The position numbers and the translations under genes are program-made. From the NCBI GenBank assembly GCA_012961745.1, contig DTYT01000320.1:1-15564 (forward strand): a stretch of 15,564 nt of DNA, in the 5' to 3' direction. Positions 1-6,576 of the stretch are shown one piece after another. Origin of the DNA: Kiritimatiellia bacterium. GTDB lineage: Bacteria > Verrucomicrobiota > Kiritimatiellia > B70-G9. The notes under the pieces were generated by a model that was not told the DNA's origin, ran no database searches, and saw only the letters and a list, made by a program, of their open reading frames with translations. Position 1 is the stretch's first letter; the number at the start of each line of letters is the position of its first letter.

Positions 1-1160
1 ACCTGGGACCGGCCATGGCGGCGGAGGCTTTAAGGCCCTTTTCCCGACGCGGTTTGACCGTCCGGTTCGTGTCCAATGTCGATGCGACCGACTTCGTGGA
101 GAAGACGCGCGACCTGGATCCGCGATCCACTCTGTTTGTCATTTCCTCGAAGAGTTTCACCACTGAGGAGACCATGACCAACGCGGCCACGGCCCGGCAG
201 TGGTGTCTTGCCGGGTATGGGGGAGACAGACGGGCAGTTGAGCGGCATTTCGTGGCGGTATCCACGAACCGCGGGAAGGTGGCAGAGTTCGGCATTCATC
301 CCGAGAACGTGTTCGAGTTTTGGGAGTGGGTGGGGGGGCGTTACACGATGTGTTCAGCAGTCGGTCTATCCCTCATGTTGGCGATAGGCCCGGACAATTT
401 CCGTCAGATGTTGGCCGGATTCCACACGATGGATGATCATTTCCGGACTGCTCCCATGAAGCGCAACGCGCCTCTGCTGCTGGGATTGCTGGGGGTATGG
501 TATACGAATTTTTGGGGGGCTGAGACCTGGGCGGTGATTCCATATGATCAATATCTGCACCGTTTGCCGGCCTATCTCCAGCAGCTGGACATGGAGAGTA
601 ACGGCAAGTCGGTGTCGCGTTCAGGGCGTCCGGTGGCTTGGCGGACCGGGCCGGTTCTCTGGGGCGAGGTGGGGACCAATGGGCAGCATTCCTTCTTTCA
701 ATTGCTGCATCAGGGGACGCATTTGGTACCGGTCGATTTTATCGGGTTTGCGCGCAGCCATAATGAGCTGGGCGATCACCACCAGAAACTTATCGCCAAC
801 ATGTTTGCGCAGGCTAGTGCTCTGGCGTTCGGACGCCCCCGGGAGGAAGTTGAGGCGGAGGGAACTCCGGAGCGACTGGCCCCATTCCGGGTTTTCCACG
901 GGAATCGTCCCTGCAACGTCATCATGGCCACGCGATTGACGCCCGGGGTACTGGGGCAGCTGATCGCCCTTTACGAGCACAAAGTCTTCGTCCAGGGCGT
1001 AATATGGAACATATTTTCTTTTGACCAGTGGGGGGTGGAATTGGGAAAGCGCATCGCCGGCCGGATCCTCGGTCGGCTCAGGCGCGAAAGCGATGGGCCG
1101 CTTGATGCGGCTGCGGAACATCGGCTGGGCCTTTACCGCAGACTGAGGGAGACGGAATAA
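1..1160 (+). CDS. pgi: Glucose-6-phosphate isomerase, 5'-truncated by the window edge
   Basis: Interconverts glucose 6-phosphate and fructose 6-phosphate in the cytoplasm (glycolysis/gluconeogenesis). The frame is open from base 3 and reads DLGPAMAAEAL, matching the conserved phosphosugar-binding segment of PGI, so the ATG at 15 is internal and not the start. About 385 residues remain of a family usually near 550, so roughly 160 N-terminal residues lie outside the window. Numbering from Met at base 15: PGI signature 1 is WVGGRYTMCSAVG (105-117), the catalytic Glu is in WGEVGTNGQH (Glu218), the active-site region DHHQKL is at 254-259, and signature 2 SFDQWGVELGK (335-345) ends in the catalytic Lys345. 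All expected catalytic positions are intact. The stop is TAA at 1158-1160; pyrE follows after 44 bases on the same strand. Identity is secure; only the N-terminus is unknown. Confidence 0.97.
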   Translation, partial: LGPAMAAEALRPFSRRGLTVRFVSNVDATDFVEKTRDLDPRSTLFVISSKSFTTEETMTNAATARQWCLAGYGGDRRAVERHFVAVSTNRGKVAEFGIHPENVFEFWEWVGGRYTMCSAVGLSLMLAIGPDNFRQMLAGFHTMDDHFRTAPMKRNAPLLLGLLGVWYTNFWGAETWAVIPYDQYLHRLPAYLQQLDMESNGKSVSRSGRPVAWRTGPVLWGEVGTNGQHSFFQLLHQGTHLVPVDFIGFARSHNELGDHHQKLIANMFAQASALAFGRPREEVEAEGTPERLAPFRVFHGNRPCNVIMATRLTPGVLGQLIALYEHKVFVQGVIWNIFSFDQWGVELGKRIAGRILGRLRRESDGPLDAAAEHRLGLYRRLRETE

Positions 1161-1204
1161 CGTATGCCGGATGACGGAATCCAACCGGGGGGAAGGACGA
1201 CCAT

Positions 1205-1783
1205 ATGGCGGGTGGATCTGGTTTGGAGTTGTTCGAGAAGTATGGGGCGGTGAGGGCGGGCCATTTCGAGTTGCGTTCTGGCCTGCACAGTGACCGATAC
1301 TTCCAGTGTGCACTGCTGATGCAACGTCCCCAGGTTATGGAGGAGATTTGTGGTCGGCTGGCGGAGGCGGTAATGGAAAGGATCGTTCCCGAGGATCGGC
1401 CGCAGCTGGTAGTGTCGCCGGCCATCGGCGGAATAATCCTGGGATACGAGCTGGCGCGGATCATGGGATGCCGGGCAGTTTTTCTCGAGAAGGAAGGGGG
1501 GCGGCTGGTTCTGCGCCGAGCATTCGAGATACGGGAGGGAGAGCGGGTGCTTGTGGCCGAAGACGTGATCACGCGTGGGGGAAGGGTGCGCCAGACCATC
1601 GCGCAGGTGACTGCCCGCTGCGCGCGGGTGGTCGCGGTTGCGGTTCTGGTTGACCGTCGGGGAGGAGATGTGACGCTTGACTATCCGCTGGTAAGTGTTG
1701 TTCGTGCCGTCCCGAAAGTATGGGATGCGGCGCAGTGTCCGCTTTGCGAGCGCGGAATACCCTTGGAACATCCGGGCAGCTGA
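1205..1783 (+). CDS. pyrE: Orotate phosphoribosyltransferase
   Basis: Transfers the ribose 5-phosphate group of PRPP to orotate, giving orotidine 5'-monophosphate in de novo pyrimidine synthesis; cytoplasmic. The protein has 192 residues, a normal length. The N-terminal ELRSGLHSDRYFQC (22-35) is the orotate/dimer segment of the Thermus-type PyrE branch. The PRPP-binding loop is VLVAEDVITRGG (115-126), with Arg where many relatives have a second Thr. FLEKEGGR and LRRAFEI (93-109) replace the classical Lys-rich loop, as in that branch. The C-terminal CPLCERGIPL (178-187) carries a CxxC pair that I recall from other thermophile/Firmicute-type PyrE proteins. The start ATG has a good ribosome site, GGAAGGA at 1191-1197, 7 bases upstream. 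It lies between pgi and a trpB2 gene, with gaps of 44 and 75 bases, so co-transcription is likely, although no other pyrimidine gene is present. Confidence 0.95.
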   Translation: MAGGSGLELFEKYGAVRAGHFELRSGLHSDRYFQCALLMQRPQVMEEICGRLAEAVMERIVPEDRPQLVVSPAIGGIILGYELARIMGCRAVFLEKEGGRLVLRRAFEIREGERVLVAEDVITRGGRVRQTIAQVTARCARVVAVAVLVDRRGGDVTLDYPLVSVVRAVPKVWDAAQCPLCERGIPLEHPGS

Positions 1784-1846
1784 AGTAGGCTGGGCGACTA
1801 CGCGGCAGCAGGCGAACCGACCGGCTGACGCAGGGTACCGGAGAGC

Positions 1847-1852
1847 AGGAGG
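1847..1852 (+). promoter_or_regulatory. Shine-Dalgarno site of the TrpB2 gene
   Basis: A perfect AGGAGG lies 6 bases before the ATG at 1859. It fixes the start of the TrpB2 reading frame and shows that this organism uses canonical Shine-Dalgarno initiation. Confidence 0.8.
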
Positions 1853-1858
1853 AACAAG

Positions 1859-3223
1859 ATGGTGGGAGCAAGAAAAGTAGTGCTGGATGAGAAAGAAATA
1901 CCGCGCCAGTGGTACAATATCCAGGCGGACCTGCCACGGCCGGTCCCCCCGCCCCTGGGACCCGACGGCCAGCCAGTGAAGCCCGAGATGCTTGCTGCGG
2001 TTTTTCCGATGAGTCTTATCGAGCAGGAAGTCAGTACGGAACGCTGGATTGATATCCCCGAGGATGTTCTGGAGAAACTTTTGCTCTGGCGACCTACGCC
2101 GTTGCAGCGGGCTTGGAACCTGGAGGGGGCGTTGGAAACGCCGGCCCGGATCTACTACAAGAATGAGGGGGTTTCTCCGCCGGGAAGCCACAAGCCCAAT
2201 ACTGCGGTTCCCCAGGCCTACTACAACCGGGTTTTCGGCGTGAAGCGGCTCACGACGGAGACGGGTGCCGGGCAGTGGGGGAGTGCTCTGTCGATGGCAT
2301 GTTGTCTTTTCGGGCTGGAATGTCGGGTCTACATGGTGCGGATCAGTTTCGAGCAGAAGCCGATGCGGAAATACATGATGAGGGTATGGGGGGCGGAGTG
2401 TATTCCCAGCCCGAGCACTCTGACCGACTCGGGCCGCCGGATTCTAGAACGTGATCCGGACACGCAGGGTAGTCTGGGGATCGCCATCAGCGAGGCGGTG
2501 GAAGAAGCCGTCAAGCGCGAGGACACACGTTATTCACTGGGCAGTGTACTCAATCACGTTCTCCTCCACCAGACGATCATTGGGCTGGAAGCGAAGAGAC
2601 AGATGGAAAAGATCGGTGAATATCCGGATGTCATCATCGGCTGTGCGGGAGGGGGATCCAATTTCGCAGGTGTCAGTTTTCCTTTTGTGGCTGACAAGAT
2701 TGCGGGACGTGACGTGCGCGTAGTGGCGGTCGAGCCTGCGGCTTGTCCGACCCTGACCCGGGCGCCTTACGTGTATGATCACGGTGACGTCGCCGGGCTG
2801 ACGCCTCTGCTGGCGATGCATTCGCTGGGGAGGACGTTCGTGCCGCCGCCGATTCACGCGGGCGGGCTGCGCTACCATGGAATGGCCCCCCTGGTCAGTC
2901 ATGGAGTGCGCGAGGGACTCATAGAGGCGGAGGCCTTGCACCAGCTCGAGTGCTACGAGGCTGCGGTGACGTGGGCACGCACCGAAGGCGCCATTCCCGC
3001 GCCGGAAACGTCTCACGCCATTGCGCAGGTCATACGTGAAGCCAAGAGAGCACGTGAAGAAGGCAAGGAGGAGGTCATCCTGTTCAACTGGTCGGGGCAC
3101 GGACTCCTGGATCTGACCGCCTATGACGCTTATTTTTCCAGGAAGCTGTCCGACTATGCTCTTTCCGACGAAGAACTCAGGAAGTCGCTGAGTTCGGTCG
3201 AAGGCCATCCTCGCCCGGAATAA
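1859..3223 (+). CDS. trpB: TrpB2-type tryptophan synthase beta chain (PLP enzyme)
   Basis: A fold-type II pyridoxal-phosphate enzyme predicted to condense indole with L-serine to give L-tryptophan. At 454 residues it matches the long TrpB2 branch (about 430-460) better than the classical TrpB1 (about 400). The N-terminal extension starts with IPRQWYNIQADLP. The PLP lysine is Lys112 in PPGSHKPNTA. TETGAGQWGSAL (133-144) is the substrate carboxylate loop, and the Gly-rich phosphate loop is CAGGGSN (262-268). HAGGLRYHGMAPLVSH (333-348) and PAPETSHA (380-387) are typical TrpB2 blocks. NWSGHGLLD (410-418) replaces the TrpB1 motif that contacts the cofactor ring. No trpA or other trp gene is adjacent. 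Stand-alone TrpB2 proteins have been linked to indole salvage or serine deamination, so the physiological role here is inferred. It converges on the azoreductase gene. Confidence 0.93.
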   Translation: MVGARKVVLDEKEIPRQWYNIQADLPRPVPPPLGPDGQPVKPEMLAAVFPMSLIEQEVSTERWIDIPEDVLEKLLLWRPTPLQRAWNLEGALETPARIYYKNEGVSPPGSHKPNTAVPQAYYNRVFGVKRLTTETGAGQWGSALSMACCLFGLECRVYMVRISFEQKPMRKYMMRVWGAECIPSPSTLTDSGRRILERDPDTQGSLGIAISEAVEEAVKREDTRYSLGSVLNHVLLHQTIIGLEAKRQMEKIGEYPDVIIGCAGGGSNFAGVSFPFVADKIAGRDVRVVAVEPAACPTLTRAPYVYDHGDVAGLTPLLAMHSLGRTFVPPPIHAGGLRYHGMAPLVSHGVREGLIEAEALHQLECYEAAVTWARTEGAIPAPETSHAIAQVIREAKRAREEGKEEVILFNWSGHGLLDLTAYDAYFSRKLSDYALSDEELRKSLSSVEGHPRPE

Positions 3224-3239
3224 GCGGCTGGGAGGGCGT

Positions 3240-3255
3240 TCCGGCAGGAGCCGGA
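3240..3255. terminator. Possible short GC hairpin between convergent genes
   Basis: TCCGGC (3240-3245), a 4-base loop AGGA, and GCCGGA (3250-3255) form a perfect 6-bp stem in the 44-base gap between the convergent trpB and azoreductase stop codons. There is no T-run on either side, so it would be at best a weak or factor-assisted bidirectional terminator. The position suits a terminator, but the hairpin could be chance in GC-rich DNA. Confidence 0.25.
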
Positions 3256-3267
3256 GGCTTACGGGTA

Positions 3268-3918
3268 TCAGGTTCGGGCGGCGAGCGTCTCTGCCAGCTC
3301 TTCGGCCAATTCGCGGGCGGCCTCAAGGGCCAGTTCCCGTCGCTGATCGCTGTCGCCGTAGATCGCGGGATTCTGGCCGTCAGCCCAGGCTACACTGAGC
3401 TCCGGGATACCCACGAACTCCAGTAGGGCGCGAAGCTGCCGCGTGAGGGCATCCCGCGGATCGTCCTCCTTGTAGACGCCCCCGGAGGCGGCCAGAAGAA
3501 ATGCCCGTCCTATTGAATGAAGGGGCTTTACGGTAATTCCTTCGAACTGGAACAGGATTCCCGGTGAAAAGACCTGATCGATCCAAGCCTTTACGATTCC
3601 CGGAAGGGAGAAGTTCCACATCGGCGTAGTAAATACAAGAACGTCGCCGTCCCTGATGCGCGACGCCTGCTGCACCGCGTATTCGCAGGCCCGGCGTTCC
3701 TCCTCGGTCGGTTGGTAGCCGGGGTCGACCGAGGGGTAATACAGCGCGCGTAGCGCTTGGGCGGAAAGAAACGGCGGCGGTTCGTTGTACAGATCGATAT
3801 TGTCTATCTCTACCTCCGGATTTTTCTCTGTCAGCGTCTCGAAAAAAGCGGCGGCGAGTTGTTTGCTGGCGGATTCCTCGATCGGTTTCGGGTTCGCGCA
3901 GACGTGAACGACTTTCAT
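3268..3918 (-). CDS. azoR: FMN-dependent NADH:quinone/azo reductase-like flavoprotein (flavodoxin-2 fold)
   Basis: Predicted cytoplasmic flavoprotein of the AzoR/NQO type, using NAD(P)H for two-electron reduction of quinones or azo compounds. It has 216 residues, close to the usual 200-210. The N-terminal strand MKVVHVCANPKP plus ESASKQLAAAF (15-25) corresponds to the FMN phosphate loop. TTPMWNFSLP (97-106) followed by VKAWIDQVFSPG matches the AzoR flavin-ring motif (PMYNFxxP in E. coli), with Trp for Tyr. AASGGVY (143-149) is the second flavin contact. The C-terminal ~25 residues are a Glu/Ala-rich helix. The start ATG is set by AAAGGAG at 3924-3930 (minus strand), 5 bases upstream. It lies 47 bases downstream of a broken protein-kinase gene on the same strand, so the two may share a transcript. 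The true substrate cannot be told from sequence. Confidence 0.88.
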   Translation of the reverse strand: MKVVHVCANPKPIEESASKQLAAAFFETLTEKNPEVEIDNIDLYNEPPPFLSAQALRALYYPSVDPGYQPTEEERRACEYAVQQASRIRDGDVLVFTTPMWNFSLPGIVKAWIDQVFSPGILFQFEGITVKPLHSIGRAFLLAASGGVYKEDDPRDALTRQLRALLEFVGIPELSVAWADGQNPAIYGDSDQRRELALEAARELAEELAETLAART

Positions 3919-3923
3919 TTCAT

Positions 3924-3930
3924 CTCCTTT
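3924..3930 (-). promoter_or_regulatory. Shine-Dalgarno site of the azoreductase-like gene
   Basis: On the minus strand the sequence reads AAAGGAG, 5 bases before the ATG whose first base is 3918. It fixes the start. Confidence 0.75.
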
Positions 3931-3965
3931 CTGCCTTCAGCGCAGCAAGCTGGCCGCAAGTGAAC

Positions 3966-4277
3966 TCAGAATATGGTTTGCATGTCAACACTTTGGTTTT
4001 CCTTTTTGACCGGTGGTAACAGCTTGGCGAGGTAGGCTTCCAGTTCGCGTCCGTATTCGGTGTCCTTGCCGAGTTGGGTTAGCTGCCGGTGAACGATTAG
4101 CAGGCCGGAACTGGATTCTGCCTCGCTGGCCGACGCGAATCGTTTTTCCGGATCACATTCGATAAAACGTCGCAGCAGGTCCACCAGGGTGTCATTGCGC
4201 CGTACGTCTTCGGGCAGCATTTGGGGTATCCGGTCCGGGAGGGAGCGCTTCACCTGAGAAGTTCGGCTTCGGAGCAA
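3966..4277 (-). CDS. C-terminal part of frameshifted Ser/Thr protein kinase
   Basis: This frame carries the end of the kinase catalytic domain rather than an independent gene. It contains QMLPEDV, then VDLLRRFIECDPEKRF, which is the subdomain XI region of Hanks-type kinases with its conserved Arg in CDPEKRF, followed by a helical tail of about 45 residues ending KKENQSVDMQTIF. A TTG at 4277 could in principle start it, but no ribosome site precedes it, and kinase homology starts only after SQVKRSLPDRIPQ. It overlaps the larger kinase fragment by 28 bases in the -1 frame relative to it. Joining the two frames gives one protein of about 401 residues with a complete C-lobe. I read it as one gene split by a single missing base or by a frameshift event. 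Confidence 0.7.
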   Translation of the reverse strand: MLRSRTSQVKRSLPDRIPQMLPEDVRRNDTLVDLLRRFIECDPEKRFASASEAESSSGLLIVHRQLTQLGKDTEYGRELEAYLAKLLPPVKKENQSVDMQTIF

Positions 4278-5170
4278 CGCCCCCTTTCGATCAGTGAATG
4301 TCCGGTCAGCATTTCCAGCCCTACGATGCCCACGCTGTAGATATCGGATTGCACAACGAATTCCTCGCGCCGGTGAATCTCAGGAGCCATGTATACCGGA
4401 CTGCCGAGCAGAAACATCGGCCGCTCGCCGATGCGGATGGCGCGACCGTAATCAATGAGCTTCACGTACCCCAGGCGGTCGATCATGATGTTAGAAGGTT
4501 TCACGTCGCAGTGGAGAAATCCCAGCTCGTGGAGCGTTTCCAGTCCCCGGAGCACTTGCCGCATGATGTATAGGGCAACTCCCGGCTGAACGGCCGGGCG
4601 GACGCCGCCCAGTCGGAATATCACATCAGTGAAGCGACTCCATTCTTCGGGAGACGATTTCTGATGCACTGGCTCGAGATGCCGGCTGCCGAGTAAGAAG
4701 CGCAGGTCGAATCCCGGGATCGCCTCCATCTGCACATAGCCGATGCCGTCCGTTTCTTCGTACACATCCCGGGCCACGAGGTTGGGGCTGCGGATGGTCT
4801 GCAGTATGGATGTCTGTGCTGCGATGCGGCCCATATCCGTCCAGTATTCCTTGGGGGAGCGGTAGATGCAGGGATCGAACAACTTGATGGCGTGCCGGGT
4901 AATGCACCCACGCGATCCCTGGCGCAGTCCGAGGAAAACGATTCCCTGGCGGCCCCTGCCCAGTTCCCTTGCGAAACGGTAAGCCACCGGATAGTAGATA
5001 GCCTGTTGCTCCACCAGATTGCGATAGTTCTCCTTGAGACGATCCATGGTTAGAGTCGGGGTGATGGATTCCGTGGATTCCGAAGCGGTTTGGTAACGGT
5101 CGGCTTCCACCAGGGTAGTGTCCGGCGGCAGATCATCCGCTACAGGTTCTTTCTGGGGTTCGCCCTTCAT
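4250..5170 (-). CDS. Ser/Thr protein kinase (Hanks type), N-terminal part of a frameshifted gene
   Basis: Numbered from the proposed ATG at 5170 (306 residues to the stop). Residues 1-45 form a Thr/Ser/Glu/Pro-rich leader that could be an autophosphorylation segment. The Gly loop is GRGRQGIVF (71-79), the ATP lysine is Lys96 in HAIK, the catalytic loop is HCDVKPSN (220-227), the metal-binding motif is DYG (240-242), APE is at 262-264 and the structural Asp is in SDIYSVG (Asp276). HCD in place of HRD makes it a non-RD kinase. The frame ends SEAELLR-stop just before subdomain XI, which continues in the -1 frame (3966-4277). No membrane segment or sensor domain is visible, so it is probably cytosolic. 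The start is uncertain: the open frame extends to 5326, but that extra sequence is Arg-rich and looks non-coding; ATG at 5047 is another option. It is divergent from the permease and upstream of the azoreductase gene. Confidence 0.75.
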   Translation of the reverse strand: MKGEPQKEPVADDLPPDTTLVEADRYQTASESTESITPTLTMDRLKENYRNLVEQQAIYYPVAYRFARELGRGRQGIVFLGLRQGSRGCITRHAIKLFDPCIYRSPKEYWTDMGRIAAQTSILQTIRSPNLVARDVYEETDGIGYVQMEAIPGFDLRFLLGSRHLEPVHQKSSPEEWSRFTDVIFRLGGVRPAVQPGVALYIMRQVLRGLETLHELGFLHCDVKPSNIMIDRLGYVKLIDYGRAIRIGERPMFLLGSPVYMAPEIHRREEFVVQSDIYSVGIVGLEMLTGHSLIERGRCSEAELLR

Positions 5171-5358
5171 GAGCAGTTCTAAACTCTGACCCCGCGTGCG
5201 CGGAAAGTCAACTGTGAGCCCGGAGCCGGTTGAGGCGCGCCCGGCGCAGCGGACTGCTTCCCCGGAACGAAGATTCCTTGACCGGCGGCCGGCGGCGGGG
5301 AGTGAGCCGGGGCAGGGGTGTTGCAATCGCGGTCAGAATCGGCGAGTGTGTGATAGTT

Positions 5359-6417
5359 ATGAAGGCCATTTTGCAGGTCCTGAAGGAAACCTGGTTGGTT
5401 GTCCAGGAGATGGCACCGTATCTTCTCTTCGGATTCCTTGCGGCGGGATTCCTTTCGGTATTTGTCTCGGCGGAGCGCATCCGCGAGAAACTGGGGGTTG
5501 GTGGATGGCGGGGCGCGCTACGTGCGGCACTGTGGGGCGTCCCGATGCCGCTGTGTTCCTGCAGTGTCATCCCGGTAGCTCTTTCCTTACGACGACACGG
5601 GGCCGGAAGGTCCTCGACGGCGTCTTTCCTTCTTTCGGCGCCGCAGACTGGCGTGGACAGTATATTGGTCACGCTTGCGGTGCTGGGCCCCTTTTTCGCA
5701 GTGATCCGCCCTGTGGCGGCGTTCCTTACCGGGGCGATCGGGGGCATGATCGTAGGTCGTCTTGCGGAGCGGGATCCCCCACTCGGGGATGAGGCAGCCG
5801 CGTGTACCGAGCCGTGTTGTCAGCCGGCATCTGCGGCGCGAAAGGTGGGACGCGCCTTGCGATACGGCTTCGTCACCCTCCCGCAGGATATCGCGGTCGA
5901 ACTGCTGGCCGGGATCCTGGTGGCCGGGCTGATAACGGTTTTGGTCCCGGAGGATTTCTTTATGGGTCTGTTCGGCAAAGGGTTGCTGTCCAAGTTGATC
6001 ATGATGGCGGTTGGAATCCCGGTTTATGTCTGCGCTACCGCATCGGTACCGATAGCGGCCGCGTTGCTGTTGAAGGGGGCATCGGCGGGAGCGGTCTTGG
6101 TTTTCCTTATGACCGGTCCGGCCACCAACGCGGCTTCACTGGCGGCTTATCGGCGTATGCTCGGCACACGGGGCCTAGGCATCTATCTGCTGGTAGTTGC
6201 TGGCTCGGCGCTCGCGTGGGGGATGTTGGTGGATTTCGTTCTGACCGAGGCGCGGCTGAAAAGCTTCGTGGGGTGGTCGGGGGGAAGGCTTCCGCAGTGG
6301 CTGACATTGGGCTGCGCGGTCTTTCTTCTGGTTATTCTCGTGCAGGCCGCCTACTTGCGCTATCACCGCCATGGTCATGGGGGATGGGGGAGAGGGGACC
6401 ACGGGTGCTTGCGCTGA
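5359..6417 (+). CDS. SO_0444/ArsP-type permease (probable Cu/Zn or metalloid efflux)
   Basis: A polytopic inner-membrane permease of the DUF318/ArsP_1 family (PF03773), whose members are linked to export of arsenicals or Cu/Zn. From ATG 5359 it has 352 residues and about eight hydrophobic segments in two blocks. MPLCSCSV (63-70) carries the CxC pair typical of this family, followed by SAPQTGVDS (93-101). The second half has CATASVPIA (225-233) and MTGPATNAAS (251-260), the paired repeat of the family. The central cytoplasmic loop has a CTEPCC cluster (149-154), and the tail is His-rich (HRHGHGG, 336-342), so metal binding is plausible. The open frame begins at 5230, but MKAILQVLKETW matches where relatives start. 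No clear ribosome site is visible; GTG at 5350 is possible. Substrate specificity is inferred from family only. Confidence 0.85.
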   Translation: MKAILQVLKETWLVVQEMAPYLLFGFLAAGFLSVFVSAERIREKLGVGGWRGALRAALWGVPMPLCSCSVIPVALSLRRHGAGRSSTASFLLSAPQTGVDSILVTLAVLGPFFAVIRPVAAFLTGAIGGMIVGRLAERDPPLGDEAAACTEPCCQPASAARKVGRALRYGFVTLPQDIAVELLAGILVAGLITVLVPEDFFMGLFGKGLLSKLIMMAVGIPVYVCATASVPIAAALLLKGASAGAVLVFLMTGPATNAASLAAYRRMLGTRGLGIYLLVVAGSALAWGMLVDFVLTEARLKSFVGWSGGRLPQWLTLGCAVFLLVILVQAAYLRYHRHGHGGWGRGDHGCLR

Positions 6418-6576
6418 GGCATCCTGCGGGCTACGGTGCCGGGGGGTGGGAGGCTCTCGATCTCGGACGAGAGGTGCTTGAGCGGGGTTGGCTGTGCCGC
6501 GCCAGCCCTGATTGCGGCGCAAGGGATTTCGACTTCCGCCAGCGCACTGTGCTTTGGGTGTTGCAGACCCGTGACG

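Noticed and set aside
621..1313. Minus-strand open frame (230 codons) opposite pgi
   Set aside because: Opposite PGI catalytic motifs; low-complexity Arg/Pro-rich product.
1133..2191. Long minus-strand open frame (352 codons) opposite pyrE and the start of trpB
   Set aside because: Arg/Pro/Ser-rich translation with no recognisable domain, lying opposite two well-supported genes; a typical shadow frame in GC-rich DNA.
2534..3208. Minus-strand open frame (224 codons) opposite the 3' half of trpB
   Set aside because: Covers conserved TrpB2 coding sequence; its own translation shows no family features.
5206..5211. TTGACT on the minus strand in the kinase-permease gap, as a kinase -35 box
   Set aside because: No acceptable -10 box at 16-19 bases (best is CAGAGT), and the ATG at 5170 would be almost leaderless; too weak to list as a promoter.
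5171..5326. N-terminal extension of the kinase frame upstream of ATG 5170
   Set aside because: The extra 52 residues are Arg/Gly/Pro-rich, have no similarity to the kinase leader and would overlap the upstream region of the divergent permease; no ribosome site at 5326.
6485..6510. Possible terminator hairpin GGCTG/CAGCC in the permease-antiporter convergent gap
   Set aside because: Only 5 bp, loop of about 8 bases, no T-run on either strand; not distinguishable from chance.
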